A stretch of 64,000 nucleotides of DNA, from assembly GCF_914768045.1 (NCBI RefSeq), contig NZ_CAJZCD010000003.1, forward strand, positions 62,001 through 126,000, read 5' to 3'. Position 1 is the stretch's first letter. Each line of letters begins with the position of its first letter. The notes beneath the pieces were generated by a model. That model made no database searches. It was not told where the DNA came from and saw nothing but the letters and a program-made list of their open reading frames with translations. Source of the DNA: Snodgrassella communis. GTDB lineage: Bacteria; Pseudomonadota; Gammaproteobacteria; Burkholderiales; Neisseriaceae. Position numbers and translations under genes: made by a program. Of this stretch, positions 48,127 through 59,179 are shown piece by piece.

Positions 48127-48561
48127 TTACAGATATTTATTATCAAGTGGCTGACATTCACTACACACACCATACATATACAATGCATGGTCAACAATGC
48201 GGTAGCCGTTATCGTCGGCAATTTTCTTTTGCAGCTGTTCAATCTCTTCACTGCAAAACTCAGTTACTTTACCGCATTTAATACACACTAAGTGGTCATG
48301 ATGGCCGCCGCGATTCAGTTCGTATACCGCCTTGCCAGTTTCAAAATGATGGCGCAGCAGAATATTAGCTTGTTCAAACTGAGTAAGCACCCGGTAAATG
48401 GTAGCCACACCGATTTCCACGCCCTCATCCAGCAAGCGGCGGTACACATCTTCTGCACTCATGTGCAATTCAGGCTGAGCTTCAAATAGCTCCAGAATCT
48501 TCAGTCTGGGGCCAGTCACCTTTAAACCGTTATCTTTCAATTGAGCTACATTGTTATTCAT
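48127..48561 (-). CDS. fur: Ferric uptake regulator Fur
   Basis: A 144-residue Fe2+-dependent repressor. The winged helix is visible (LKDNGLKVTGPRLKILELFEAQPELHMSAEDVYRRLL), then the metal site HHDHLVCIKCGKVTEFC with regulatory and structural zinc ligands; the C-terminal CSECQ supplies the last Cys pair. The divergent fur/bamE arrangement is conserved in proteobacteria. A candidate Fur target here is the siderophore-binding gene at 58089. Confidence 0.97.
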   Translation of the reverse strand: MNNNVAQLKDNGLKVTGPRLKILELFEAQPELHMSAEDVYRRLLDEGVEIGVATIYRVLTQFEQANILLRHHFETGKAVYELNRGGHHDHLVCIKCGKVTEFCSEEIEQLQKKIADDNGYRIVDHALYMYGVCSECQPLDNKYL

Positions 48562-48690
48562 GACGCTTATTTCACCACGATCTGATAATACTCGCTATAA
48601 TACGCACTTTTAAAGCAATTGCCCACTGGGTGTCATACAATGTCGCCATCGCCATTGCTAACTGTTTCGTCCCGGCTCCGAGGTATCAGC

Positions 48691-49888
<1,198 letters not shown>

Positions 49889-50045
49889 GCATAGCAAAAA
49901 ATTGTTGTCACAAGACCAGTCATTAATCCGGCTAGCCTTGTATGCTTGTTTTATCCATATATATACACCGCAACTAATCAACTTTAACCAAAAAACCTTT
50001 CAGTTGATTTATTTCCCAGCAACAATTTGATATAGCAGATACTAA

Positions 50046-50072
50046 CAGGCCATTATCTTTGATAATGGCCTG
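50046..50072. terminator. Hairpin downstream of the copper-storage gene
   Basis: CAGGCCATTATC and GATAATGGCCTG form a perfect 12-bp stem with a 3-nt loop, 16 nt after the csp stop. U-runs are short, so it may terminate both this gene and dapB transcription. Confidence 0.7.
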
Positions 50073-50087
50073 AAAAACTTTGTGATA

Positions 50088-50417
50088 TCAGGCAGCCATC
50101 GCCATGCATTTATCTGCACAGGCATTGCAGGCTTCAGCGCAGCGCTGGCAGTGATCCATATCAAAGCGGCCACATTCCTGCGCACAAGCACGGCACACCT
50201 GTGCACATAGCTGACATACCTGTACGACAAAATCACTGTTCTTACACATAAAATTAACTGCAAGTGCACACATTTCAGCACATTGCAGATCCAGACTGAT
50301 GCATTTAGCCATCATTTTGACATCATCTTCTTGCAGACAGGCTGTTGAGCAATACTGACACAAGGCTATACAACAATTACATGCTTCTACACATTCCTTA
50401 AATTTAAGTGCATCCAT
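50088..50417 (-). CDS. Cytosolic copper-storage protein (Csp3-like four-helix bundle)
   Basis: A 109-residue protein with 21 cysteines, nearly one in five. They are arranged on helices in CxxxC and CxxC spacings (KECVEACNCC, ALCQYCSTAC, VCQLCAQVCRAC, CQRCAEACNACADKC), the pattern of Csp1/Csp3 proteins that fill a four-helix bundle with Cu(I). No signal peptide is present, so it is the cytosolic Csp3 type. I start at MDALKFKEC (AAGGA upstream) rather than seven codons earlier. No copper exporter or CueR gene is nearby. Confidence 0.88.
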   Translation of the reverse strand: MDALKFKECVEACNCCIALCQYCSTACLQEDDVKMMAKCISLDLQCAEMCALAVNFMCKNSDFVVQVCQLCAQVCRACAQECGRFDMDHCQRCAEACNACADKCMAMAA

Positions 50418-51042
50418 GATTCGCATCCTTTTTAACAATATTTTGATTTAACAAGATAAATCAAAATCAGTCTATAAAACGATAGCGCATAATGCAATCC
50501 AGTTATAAGTAAATAAATTTATGATTTAGATAGGTTAATTTAATTTGTAGTGGCAAATAATCAATATTAGCCAAATACACAATATTAACTGTTTGTTACT
50601 GTAAACTGGCCAGTGAAAAGCTCAGCAATAATTATAAGATTGTGGGTCTGAATGATTATTTTTCTACTAGAGAATGATTTGTCTTATAAGCCTGCCCTGT
50701 AATCATATAGATTGAATAGTTAACAAATACAGTTTCGCTACAAAGTAAACAGCAGGCAGCCTAGACACATATGATGCTACACATGGCATACAAGAGACTA
50801 TTTAATACAATTTATACACAGCATTTTAACAACTGCGCTGATATACATATCACCATTGTTTTCAGCCATAATAATAGTCGTTTTGCTGCCAGCATTTTAT
50901 TTATCTGAGGCCATTGTCTGGATGACAGCGACAATCCTCTGATTTAGCTATCCACGCTTACAATAATGATGTTAATTAGCAGCATATTGAAAATCAAATG
51001 AACACCCCCATTTCAATATCCTGATATTTAAAGGAATTTATT
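50418..51042. other. Spacer upstream of csp and the DksA-like gene
   Basis: About 620 AT-rich nt between divergent genes. It contains one AGGCAGCCTAGAC word (50754-50766) that resembles an uptake word of other Neisseriaceae genera. No gene is recognised. Confidence 0.45.
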
Positions 51043-51315
51043 ATGGCTAGTGGATGGGCTTCAGATGATGCTGTGAATCAACAGATAGAGAGTACGATTG
51101 CAGATGCCCTTAATCATGTACGCCAGCAAATGGATCTGGCGGCTGAAAGTGCAGAATTCTGTGAAGAATGTGGAGAGGAAATTCCATTGGCACGCCGGCA
51201 GGCAATTCAAGGTGTACGGTTTTGTGTTAGCTGCCAGACAGAACGCGATAAGGAAAGGCAGAAAACATTCAGTTTATACAACCGGCGTGGCAGTAAGGAT
51301 AGTCAGTTGCGCTAG
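51043..51315 (+). CDS. DksA/TraR-family zinc-finger protein (YbiI-like)
   Basis: A 90-residue protein with one C4 zinc finger: FCEECGEEIPLARRQAIQG and FCVSCQTERD supply the four cysteines. It lacks the long coiled coil of DksA, matching the short YbiI/TraR subgroup that can enter the RNA polymerase secondary channel. AAGGAATTTATT precedes the ATG. It is transcribed alone. Confidence 0.88.
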   Translation: MASGWASDDAVNQQIESTIADALNHVRQQMDLAAESAEFCEECGEEIPLARRQAIQGVRFCVSCQTERDKERQKTFSLYNRRGSKDSQLR

Positions 51316-51709
51316 AGCAATCGATTTAGCTTATCCGATACTGATTGAATGGCTCGCACTGTATCTGGATTAACCTAATTTCCAGTAAATTCCAGATGGA
51401 TATGAAAATCAGTTATATCAGCGATGCTTCATATGCCACTTAGCCTATTAGTTCTATTTGTAGCCGATTACAACCATAGGCTTGATTAACACTCATTTGT
51501 CTGAGCTGCCTCTTTAAATAAACATGCAGTTGTGTGCATATACCCGTTTTCAGTTATCGTTACAAGCCATACGGTTTCAGGAATAATAATTAAGATTGCT
51601 ATTAAGCTGTTTAACAGACACTATCTCAATTTGATTAGTCGTTTCAGATTCAGTAAGGACGATACATTCAGCCATTGATATGGTTTTTCCTGTAGACCTA
51701 GTGGTCAAA
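51316..51709. other. Spacer, nothing recognised
   Basis: About 390 nt between the DksA-like gene and the repressor stop. No gene is supported. Confidence 0.45.
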
Positions 51710-52465
51710 TCAGATTTTGCGACCAAACCATTCAACTTTGCCTATAATTTCAAAATCCTGTTCAGTATTAGCTAAATCAACAGTAAATGGTTCATAAACA
51801 CTATTAGCTGATGTTACCAGAAGTTGATTATTTGGTTTTAGCTGAGTGCGCTTCACCAAAATATTCTTCCCGATCCGTAATACATACAAGCCATCGCCAC
51901 CAGCTTTTTTAGCGTGATTAATCAGCACATGATCGCCATCGTTGAGTACACCGGTCATGCTGTCATCTTTAATAATTAGGGTACTGAGTTTTTGCGGATC
52001 AACATTCAGATAATTTTCCAGCCAGTTGCGGTTGAAAGCGGTGGTACATATTGCTTTATTTTCTGTAGCATCCAGATCATTCATATTCTCGGTTAAGTAT
52101 ACCGGAACAAATACATAATCGCTGGCACAGACTGTATGAAGATGACTGCCATAACCACATTCGGCCTCACCGATAACGTTATTTCTTATCAGTGGATTAG
52201 CCAGTTCTGCATAAAAATCTGTCAGCCCGTTTACGCCTTGCTGTTCAAATTTTGGTCCTCTACCTGTTGCCAGCCATTTTATTTCTACTTGGGCAACACG
52301 AGCTATTTTGATCAGATTAGTGGTACTGGGTTCAGCTCCCTCTTTAACCCATTTTGATGCTGTCGGATAAGCTACCTCTACTCTTCTGGATAACTCAGAA
52401 ACACTGCCGAGTATATCCACTACTTCTTGCATTCTTGAGGCAAAGCCAACATTAAAATTTTCCAT
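51710..52465 (-). CDS. Phage-type CI-like repressor with S24 peptidase domain
   Basis: A 251-residue LexA/CI-like protein. The N-terminal helix-turn-helix region reads LGSVSELSRRVEVAYPTASKWVKEGAEPSTTNLIKIARVAQVEIKWLATG. The C-terminal S24 domain has the Ser in IKDDSMTGVLNDGDHVLI and the Lys in ILVKRTQL, the self-cleaving dyad used during SOS induction. It is not LexA because the DNA-binding domain is of the lambda-repressor kind. It has no partner phage genes; upstream are inverted repeats and a strong opposing promoter in an otherwise empty kilobase. Confidence 0.88.
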   Translation of the reverse strand: MENFNVGFASRMQEVVDILGSVSELSRRVEVAYPTASKWVKEGAEPSTTNLIKIARVAQVEIKWLATGRGPKFEQQGVNGLTDFYAELANPLIRNNVIGEAECGYGSHLHTVCASDYVFVPVYLTENMNDLDATENKAICTTAFNRNWLENYLNVDPQKLSTLIIKDDSMTGVLNDGDHVLINHAKKAGGDGLYVLRIGKNILVKRTQLKPNNQLLVTSANSVYEPFTVDLANTEQDFEIIGKVEWFGRKI

Positions 52466-52494
52466 ATTTGAATTACCTTCAAATAAAAATAACT

Positions 52495-52588
52495 AAGGTT
52501 TGATTTAAAATTTATTATTAAACAATCATTTACAACTTAAAGATTAATAAAATGCAACACTGACCTGCATAAAATTAAATCAAACCTT
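52495..52588. repeat. Separated 14-bp inverted repeats upstream of the repressor
   Basis: AAGGTTTGATTTAA (52495-52508) and its exact reverse complement TTAAATCAAACCTT (52575-52588) flank 66 nt just before the repressor start. The second copy touches the -35 box of the rightward promoter at 52587. They are good candidates for repressor operators. Confidence 0.7.
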
Positions 52589-52614
52589 GCAAAATATAAC
52601 TTTTGCGATATAAT
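52587..52614 (+). promoter_or_regulatory. Strong sigma-70 promoter pointing right
   Basis: TTGCAA (-35, 52587-52592), a 16-bp spacer and a perfect TATAAT (-10, 52609-52614). It is divergent from the repressor gene and overlaps an inverted repeat arm. It is followed by AGGAG at 52631-52635 but no clear ATG. Confidence 0.75.
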
Positions 52615-53560
52615 TTACATGTATATATATTAGGAGTAGCAATTCAACACATTAAACAGATTCCAAGCTAACTTTATAAAATTAAGTTAAAGATTCTATT
52701 TAAACTTACAGGTATAGTATTAAATGTTAGGACTATACTACTCCCGCCTGTTTTGGTATTTTCGATCGGACAAACGTTGATGATACCATGTCGTCATGTA
52801 CATGAAAATGCATGGACATGAGTTAATTTGCGTCTAAATTACTACATACACAATCAGGTAATTGCAACTTAGCCTGTTGCATTACAATCCTTGCTTGGAT
52901 TTATTTTGTCTTCTGAGAAAACTGCAAGCTATTATATGTTAATTTATCGTTATTTTTACATAAAATAAACATTAATAACTTCAAAATTAGATTTTAATAT
53001 TTCATCGCTTATTTAATATTTACATAAGACCATTTTTCAATCTTTTCAACAATATCTTTTAATATCAGTATTTTATTATTATTCTTTAATAGAAATTTAA
53101 TTTATATAATAAACCTTAAATTTGGCTATATAGATTAATCTAGAATTGCATGTTGCATTTCACTAATCTTTATTAAAATTTTATATTATCTCAATACCAA
53201 CAACATATTATGTAATCTAGGCTTAAGTTTTAGTTTTAATGTTTATACAAACATTTCTAGGTACAGGTACATTTATATAATATTTATCTAAAACCATTTC
53301 TTATGAATGAATTATAAACAATCTGGATTCATTCTGATAAAACCAATACATAACATATTGTTTTTTTTTAATTTAAATTAATAAATATACAACATACTGT
53401 TTTATCAGTTAAAACAGATAATACTTTCAGCTATGAAAAATACTTGAAAGACTAAAAACGGTTTGCCCTGTTGCAGATTGGTTCAATTCCAACAAATTAT
53501 CCGTATTACAAAACAAATACAGCCAGTGATACTCACTGGCTGCAAATGCTGATAACTGTT
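52615..53560 (+). other. Apparently gene-free transcribed region
   Basis: About 950 nt after the promoter with no ORF of length or composition to call. A GGTATAGT...ACTATACT inverted repeat (52711-52740 area) and AT-rich tracts are present. The segment at 52740-52930 is less AT-rich and is where an RNA or a decayed early phage gene could lie. A GGTTCAATTCCAAC stretch at 53479 looks like a tRNA T-arm but no full tRNA fits. Confidence 0.4.
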
Positions 53561-54046
53561 TTATGGCAGACGTTGCCAGCTGCCAGACTGGCCACCTTCT
53601 TTATGTTGCAGACAAATATCACTAATGATCATACTGCGATCTACGGCCTTGAGCATATCGTATATAGTCAGCAAACCGATGCTGGCTGCGGTTAAGGCTT
53701 CCATTTCCACGCCAGTTTGACCGGTGTTTTCGGTTTGTACACAGATGCTTATCGTGCGCTTTTCGTCATCAAGACTAAAATCCACTTTGACTCTGGTTAG
53801 GGCGATGGGGTGACACAGCGGAATTAAATTACTGGTTTGTTTAGCTGCCTGTATGGCTGCAATTCGGGCTACACCAAGCACATCGCCTTTTTTACTGTCT
53901 GCGCTAAGTATTTTGCTATAGGCGTTGTCATTGACACTAATCATACCGCTTGCAACAGCGATGCGTTTACTGTGTGGCTTGGCGCCTACGTCTACCATAT
54001 GCGCTTCGCCACGGCTATTAAAATGGGTTAACTCGTCTGAATTCAT
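53561..54046 (-). CDS. moaC: Cyclic pyranopterin monophosphate synthase MoaC
   Basis: A 161-residue enzyme of molybdenum-cofactor synthesis, acting with MoaA on GTP. Signatures: NSRGEAHMVDVGAKPHSKRIAVA, KKGDVLGVARIAAIQAAKQTSNLIPLCHPIALTRVKVDF and GVEMEALTAASIGLLTIYDMLKAVDR. The C-terminus ends GGQSGSWQRLP. moaA, moaD and moaE are not in the window; mog is divergent next to it. Confidence 0.96.
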   Translation of the reverse strand: MNSDELTHFNSRGEAHMVDVGAKPHSKRIAVASGMISVNDNAYSKILSADSKKGDVLGVARIAAIQAAKQTSNLIPLCHPIALTRVKVDFSLDDEKRTISICVQTENTGQTGVEMEALTAASIGLLTIYDMLKAVDRSMIISDICLQHKEGGQSGSWQRLP

Positions 54047-54117
54047 CTTGCTTCACTGACAGCTTAAAAGGTCTATATTACAATAATTGTCTTTTTGCTG
54101 CTGGGTATACTCTGAAT

Positions 54118-54693
54118 ATGAACACATTGCCTTTATTAAAAATCGGTCTGGTTTCCATTAGTGACCGTGCCTCAACCGGTATCTACGCTGATCAGGGTTT
54201 GCCGGAATTAAAAAAATGGTTGCAGCGAGCGGTATTGAATCCATTGGAGCTGGTTGAACAGCTGATACCAGACGAGCAGGCACTGATTGAATCAACGCTG
54301 ATTCGGCTGGCCGATGATGAGTTGTGCCCACTGATTCTGACTACGGGCGGCACTGGCCCCTATCTGCGCGATGTCACACCAGAAGCAACACTGGCCGTGG
54401 CCGACCGGGTGATTCCCGGCTTTGGTGAACTGATGCGGCAGATTAGTTTACACTTTACGCCTACAGCTATTCTGTCACGTCAGGTAGGTGTATTGCGTGG
54501 TAACAGTCTGATTCTGAATTTACCCGGTAAACCATCAGCAATTGCCGAAACATTAGGCGGAGTAAAAGATGAGCAAGGTAAAACACTGATTCCGGGGATC
54601 TTTGCTTCGATACCCATTGCGGTAGATGCCGTTGGTGGCCCGCTGATTCAGACTGATGCAGATTTCTGCCCGGTAGTGTTGCCCAAGCGCTGA
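54118..54693 (+). CDS. mog: Molybdopterin adenylyltransferase
   Basis: A 191-residue MogA/MoaB-fold protein that adenylylates molybdopterin before metal insertion. Visible: GLVSISDRASTGIYADQGLPELKKWL, LILTTGGTGPYLRDVTPEATLAVADRVIPGFGELMR and NLPGKPSAIAETLGGV. It is divergent from moaC with a short promoter spacer, a natural pairing for Moco synthesis. Confidence 0.92.
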   Translation: MNTLPLLKIGLVSISDRASTGIYADQGLPELKKWLQRAVLNPLELVEQLIPDEQALIESTLIRLADDELCPLILTTGGTGPYLRDVTPEATLAVADRVIPGFGELMRQISLHFTPTAILSRQVGVLRGNSLILNLPGKPSAIAETLGGVKDEQGKTLIPGIFASIPIAVDAVGGPLIQTDADFCPVVLPKR

Positions 54694-54804
54694 TTTTCAA
54701 TTAACCATCTGATGTTTTTTGGTGTATTAGCGCATTATAGTGGTTATGTTGGCTGCTAAAGCTGTGATTGTACTGTAGCCGCTACGGATAATCTTTTTAG
54801 CAAT

Positions 54805-54840
54805 AAAAAACAGTCTGGAAAGTTTCCAGACTGTTTTTTT
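54805..54840. terminator. Bidirectional terminator between mog and pntB
   Basis: AAAAAACAGTCTGGAA and TTCCAGACTGTTTTTT pair almost perfectly and carry T-runs for both strands; it separates mog from the converging pntB. Confidence 0.92.
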
Positions 54841-54849
54841 AACTACTGC

Positions 54850-56229
54850 TTAGATATTCTTATCCACTTCGTCCAGTGTTGCTTTGGCATCACCAAAACA
54901 CATTTTGACATTTTCTTCATAAAATAGTGGGTTATCAACACCTGCATAACCAGACTGCATAGAACGCTTGAAAACAATTACATTTTTGGCTTCCCAGACA
55001 TGCAATACCGGCATACCGGCAATGGGACTGCCCGGATCGGTAACGGCTGCCGGATTAACAGTATCATTAGCTCCAATCACCAATACCACGTCGGTATCGC
55101 TGAAATCATCATTGATTTCGTCCATTTCCAGTACCACATCATAGGGTACTTTGGCTTCAGCCAACAGTACGTTCATGTGTCCGGGCAATCGACCAGCTAC
55201 CGGATGAATGCCAAAGCGTACATTCACACCCTGCTGGCGCAATTTAGCCGTGATACTGGCCACAGCATTCTGAGCATGAGCCACTGCCATGCCATAGCCC
55301 GGGGTAATGATGACACTATGCGCATTTTTCAGTGTTTCAGCCACCTGTTCCGGCTTGGTCTCCTGCACCTCACCGGCAGGGGTATTGTCGCCACTGGCCG
55401 CTACGGGTGCTGCACCAAAGCCACCGCCAATCACTGCCAGAAACTTGCGGTTCATGGCCTGACACATGATATACGACAGAATAGCACCAGAAGAACCCAC
55501 CAGTGCACCGGTAACAATCAGTAAATCATTGTCGAGCATAAAACCGGCAGCGGCAGCAGCCCAGCCGGAATAGGAATTGAGCATGGAAATCACGACCGGC
55601 ATATCTGCTCCGCCAATCGAGGCTACCAGATGATAACCAAAGGCCAGCGCTATCAGAGTCATCACAATCAGCGCAAAGCTGGAGCCACCAACTCCTACAA
55701 ACCACAGCATCAGCAAAAAAGATAATACTAGCGCAGCCAGATTAAGCAGATGTCGGTGTGGCAGTTGTAAGGGGCTGCTGGCAATTTTGCCATTTAGTTT
55801 ACCCCATGCCACCAGAGAACCGCTGAATGTTACCGCACCGATAAATACACCCAGAAAAACTTCAATCAGATGAATGGTGAACATATCTGAATCTACATCG
55901 TGCGGGTCGATATAGCTATTAAAGCCCACCAATACAGCAGCCAGACCGACAAAGCTGTGCAGCATGGCAATCAGCTCCGGCATCTGAGTCATCTCTACTT
56001 TTTTAGCCTGTTGCAGGCCAACTGCACCGCCTATCACCATGGCGATAATCACCCAGCCCAATCCGTGCGCATCTTGGCTGAAAACGGTAGCAATCAGGGC
56101 GATGGCCATGCCGGCTATGCCCATATAGCAGCCACGTCTGGCACTTTCCTGCTGCGACAGTCCGGCCAGACTCAGAATAAACAATACGGCAGCAACGATG
56201 TAGGCGGCAGTTACGATACCTTGAGACAT
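54850..56229 (-). CDS. pntB: NAD(P) transhydrogenase subunit beta
   Basis: A 459-residue membrane subunit of the proton-pumping transhydrogenase that makes NADPH from NADH. The N-terminal half holds about nine membrane helices ([26 protein letters not shown] onwards), and the C-terminal half is the NADP(H) domain dIII ([70 protein letters not shown]). It is coupled to pntA 12 nt upstream. Confidence 0.97.
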   Translation of the reverse strand: MSQGIVTAAYIVAAVLFILSLAGLSQQESARRGCYMGIAGMAIALIATVFSQDAHGLGWVIIAMVIGGAVGLQQAKKVEMTQMPELIAMLHSFVGLAAVLVGFNSYIDPHDVDSDMFTIHLIEVFLGVFIGAVTFSGSLVAWGKLNGKIASSPLQLPHRHLLNLAALVLSFLLMLWFVGVGGSSFALIVMTLIALAFGYHLVASIGGADMPVVISMLNSYSGWAAAAAGFMLDNDLLIVTGALVGSSGAILSYIMCQAMNRKFLAVIGGGFGAAPVAASGDNTPAGEVQETKPEQVAETLKNAHSVIITPGYGMAVAHAQNAVASITAKLRQQGVNVRFGIHPVAGRLPGHMNVLLAEAKVPYDVVLEMDEINDDFSDTDVVLVIGANDTVNPAAVTDPGSPIAGMPVLHVWEAKNVIVFKRSMQSGYAGVDNPLFYEENVKMCFGDAKATLDEVDKNI

Positions 56230-56241
56230 CCTGTTTCTCCC

Positions 56242-57783
56242 TTATTTACGAAACATATTGAGCATACGACGGGTAACAGCAAACCCGCCGAAGATATTGA
56301 CGCTGACAATAGCCACCGCAATAAAGGCCAGTAACGACACAAAGCCATGTCCCTGTCCGATTTGCAGCAATGCACCCAGCACAATGATGCCGGAGATGGC
56401 ATTGGTTACCGACATTAACGGCGTATGCAGGGCATGGTTAACATTCCATACCACAAAGTAGCCCACTACGCAGGACAGTACAAACACCATAAAATGATTA
56501 AGAAAGGCCACCGGAGCCACGGCACCAACCCATAACACCAGAATAACGGCAATAGCTGCCCAGATTAATTTTTTCTTTGCCGTATTCGGCGGTACAGCCG
56601 GTGCAGCAGTAGTAGTAGACGCTGCGGCTTTGGGCGCCGCTTTGGGTGTGGCAGATACCTGAATTGGTGGTGGCGGATACATGCTGTTGCCTTCATGGGT
56701 TACAGTCATGTTACGGATAATCACGTCTTCAAAGTTCAGCGCTAATTCGCCATCCTGATTAGGCGTGAGTAATTTAGCCAGATTAACCAGATTGGTGCCA
56801 TAAAGCTGTGAAGACTGACCAGCCAGCCGGTTGGCCATATCGGTATAGCCGATTATTTTCACGCCATTGGCAGTAGTAATGATTTTACCGGGCTCGGTAT
56901 ATTCGCAGTTACCGCCAGTTGCAGCAGCCAGATCAACGATTACCGAACCTTCGTGCATACTGTCTACCATTTCGCGGGTAATCAGTTTTGGAGCTGGTTT
57001 GCCCGGAATCGCGGCGGTGGTAATGATGATATCAACTTGTCTGGCCTGTTCGGCAAACAGTTTCATTTCTGCTTCAATGTAGGCAGCACTCATGGTTTTG
57101 GCATAGCCATCCCCACTGCTACTTTCTTCTTCCTGATAATCTAAACGCAGGAAATTACCGCCCATAGATTCAATCTGATCGGCCACTTCCGGTCGGGTAT
57201 CAAAAGCATTGACTACGGCACCAAGCTGGCGCGCAGTGCCAATGGCAGCCAGACCAGCCACGCCAGCACCGATAACCAGCACTTCTGCCGGTGGTACTTT
57301 ACCGGCAGCAGTAATCTGACCGGTAAAAAAACGGCCAAAATTTTCCGCAGCTTCAATGACGGCGCGATAGCCACTGATATTGGCCATTGAAGACAATGCA
57401 TCCATCGCCTGCGCACGCGAAATGCGCGGCACCATATCCATCGCCAGCACAGTAATTTTTTTCGCCTGTAACTGTTCAAGCAGTTCTGGCTGCTGTGCCG
57501 GCATAATAAAGCTGACCAGAATCGTACCTTCATTCATGGCGGCGATTTCATCCTTATTGGGCGCATTTACCTTAAATATCAGCGGGCACTGCCAGACGGT
57601 AGTCGCATCAGCCACTGTTGCACCGGCTTCATGGTACAGTCCGTCAGACAGACTGGCCGCTTTGCCGGCATCATGTTCAATAATAACTTCATGCCCCAAT
57701 TTAATCAGTTGGGTAACGGTTTTCGGCGTAGCCGCTACTCTGGTTTCACCGGCAAGAGATTCGCGTGGAATACCTATCTTCAT
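56242..57783 (-). CDS. pntA: NAD(P) transhydrogenase subunit alpha (fused alpha1-alpha2)
   Basis: A 513-residue subunit. The first 380 residues are the soluble NAD(H) domain ([56 protein letters not shown]). A proline/alanine-rich linker ([21 protein letters not shown]) leads to four membrane helices. The two parts are one protein as in E. coli, rather than split as in many alpha-proteobacteria. It is the first gene of pntAB and has its own spacer to the siderophore gene. Confidence 0.97.
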   Translation of the reverse strand: MKIGIPRESLAGETRVAATPKTVTQLIKLGHEVIIEHDAGKAASLSDGLYHEAGATVADATTVWQCPLIFKVNAPNKDEIAAMNEGTILVSFIMPAQQPELLEQLQAKKITVLAMDMVPRISRAQAMDALSSMANISGYRAVIEAAENFGRFFTGQITAAGKVPPAEVLVIGAGVAGLAAIGTARQLGAVVNAFDTRPEVADQIESMGGNFLRLDYQEEESSSGDGYAKTMSAAYIEAEMKLFAEQARQVDIIITTAAIPGKPAPKLITREMVDSMHEGSVIVDLAAATGGNCEYTEPGKIITTANGVKIIGYTDMANRLAGQSSQLYGTNLVNLAKLLTPNQDGELALNFEDVIIRNMTVTHEGNSMYPPPPIQVSATPKAAPKAAASTTTAAPAVPPNTAKKKLIWAAIAVILVLWVGAVAPVAFLNHFMVFVLSCVVGYFVVWNVNHALHTPLMSVTNAISGIIVLGALLQIGQGHGFVSLLAFIAVAIVSVNIFGGFAVTRRMLNMFRK

Positions 57784-58042
57784 GCTTATTCCTTTCCAAG
57801 GAAGATGCCGTAAAAAACAATTTTTGACTGAAAGTGATATGCCATCAGACCACTGGCCGCCAAGCCAGCAATATTCTATTACTGTTTTTACAACGGCTGT
57901 GGTAGCAAAATACAGCGATAAACCGCAGTGATGGCGTTATTTCACTCTGACTTAAAAAAATTAACAATAACATCAAATTGACGTAGATAAAAGTTAAATA
58001 TCTATGTCAGAAAGAACAGTCAGGTATTTGAAACAAAAAAAA

Positions 58043-58065
58043 CCAGCCGTCAAAAAAATGGCTGG
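58043..58065 (-). terminator. Intrinsic terminator of the siderophore-binding gene
   Basis: CCAGCC and GGCTGG pair across an 11-nt A-rich loop, with eight T on the minus strand after the stem, about 25 nt beyond the stop. Confidence 0.8.
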
Positions 58066-58088
58066 CTTTTGCATGGCATTCTATGATG

Positions 58089-59030
58089 TTAATTAACATC
58101 ATTTAAAGGCTTTATGACTTCATCAATCTGCCGGTTCAGACTTTCCAGCCCATTACCAGACAAATACCATAAATCGGCACTGAGATAGACTAATTTTGTA
58201 CCGGCACGCTGCAATATTTTGTCATCAAAATAGTCATTGCGCATCGGTGTTTTGCCGATGGCTTTACTGCGGTCAATAACATAAACAATATCCGGCTGGT
58301 ATTGGGCAATAAACCGGTTATCCACCATTATTCGAGTAGGTTTGTCATTATTACTGCTAATAAGCGTGGGCAGTAAATCCTTAGTTGCAGCCGGTTTAAT
58401 CTTCAGTTCATCAAAAATCAGTGCCGAAAAAGCGCCCTGATTCACCAGTATAACATTGCCGTCATTATGCAATACCACAATAGCTTTCTGTGCTGAATGC
58501 TGCGCCAGCTCGCGGGCAGCGTTCATTTTCAGGTCTAGTGCTTTTAGTTGCTGTTGCGCCAGTGCTTCCTTACCGGCAATTTTTCCCAACAGGCGGATAT
58601 GCTTTTTCACATCTTCATAGTAATGCCCGTCTGCGGGATTAACAAAATAATTCAGGGTAGGAGCAATCGCACTTAAATCTTTATAAAAAGCATTCTGGCG
58701 TCCGCTCATAATAATCAGGTCTGGCTTGAGTGCCTGAATGGCTGCCAGATCCGGCTCTTTCATCTGGCCTGCATTCTGTACCTGATCGTTCTGATACTGG
58801 TGTAGATAACTGGGTATACTTTGCTCAGGCACAGCAACTACCCGGTCACCGACATGAAGTGCATCCAAAGTATCCAGAGCACCGAAATCCATTACCACAA
58901 TTTTTTGTGGTGCGGCCGCCAGTTTTAATTCTTCACCTGTCTGCGTTACCGTAACTGGTGTTGTACTTTGACAGGCACTCAGCCCCAAAGCTAATGCAGA
59001 TAACACAGCCATCGCCAGAATTTTTTTCAT
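58089..59030 (-). CDS. Periplasmic siderophore-binding lipoprotein (FetB/FatB-like)
   Basis: A 313-residue class-III substrate-binding protein for ferric-siderophore ABC uptake. Lipobox LSAC follows an n-region and hydrophobic core (KKILAMAVLSALALGLSACQS). Landmarks: AAPQKIVVMDFGALDTLDALHVGDRVVAVP, AGQMKEPDLAAIQALKPDLIIMSGRQNAFYKDLSAIAPTLNY and the C-terminal YQPDIVYVIDRSKAIGKTPMRNDYFD. I use ATG 59030; the GTG just before is also possible. No permease or ATPase genes are next to it, so it must use a system encoded elsewhere. A Fur box lies 24 nt upstream. Confidence 0.88.
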   Translation of the reverse strand: MKKILAMAVLSALALGLSACQSTTPVTVTQTGEELKLAAAPQKIVVMDFGALDTLDALHVGDRVVAVPEQSIPSYLHQYQNDQVQNAGQMKEPDLAAIQALKPDLIIMSGRQNAFYKDLSAIAPTLNYFVNPADGHYYEDVKKHIRLLGKIAGKEALAQQQLKALDLKMNAARELAQHSAQKAIVVLHNDGNVILVNQGAFSALIFDELKIKPAATKDLLPTLISSNNDKPTRIMVDNRFIAQYQPDIVYVIDRSKAIGKTPMRNDYFDDKILQRAGTKLVYLSADLWYLSGNGLESLNRQIDEVIKPLNDVN

Positions 59031-59053
59031 CACAAACTACCTCTTTTTATTAA

Positions 59054-59072
59054 ATAATGATAATTATTATTA
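59054..59072. promoter_or_regulatory. Fur box upstream of the siderophore-binding gene
   Basis: AATAATGATAATTATTATT matches the Fur consensus GATAATGATAATCATTATC at most positions, and the surrounding ATTATTATTT extends the overlapping hexamers. It sits immediately before the gene, as expected for iron repression. Confidence 0.85.
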
Positions 59073-59179
59073 TTTATATTAAGGCAAAAGTCCAGCCTGT
59101 AGGTTGTCATTAATGGCTATAGGGTATAAACAGATGATTTTTAGCAGATACTGGCAAATAGCCAAATGCGCTTAGGGCT

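Noticed and set aside
53385-53515. Possible tRNA: GGTTCAATTCCAAC resembles a T-arm and ATAAT/ATTAT could pair as an acceptor stem
   Set aside because: No D-arm or anticodon arm of proper length fits, the acceptor is only 5 bp and lacks CCA, and the region is AT-rich; likely chance.
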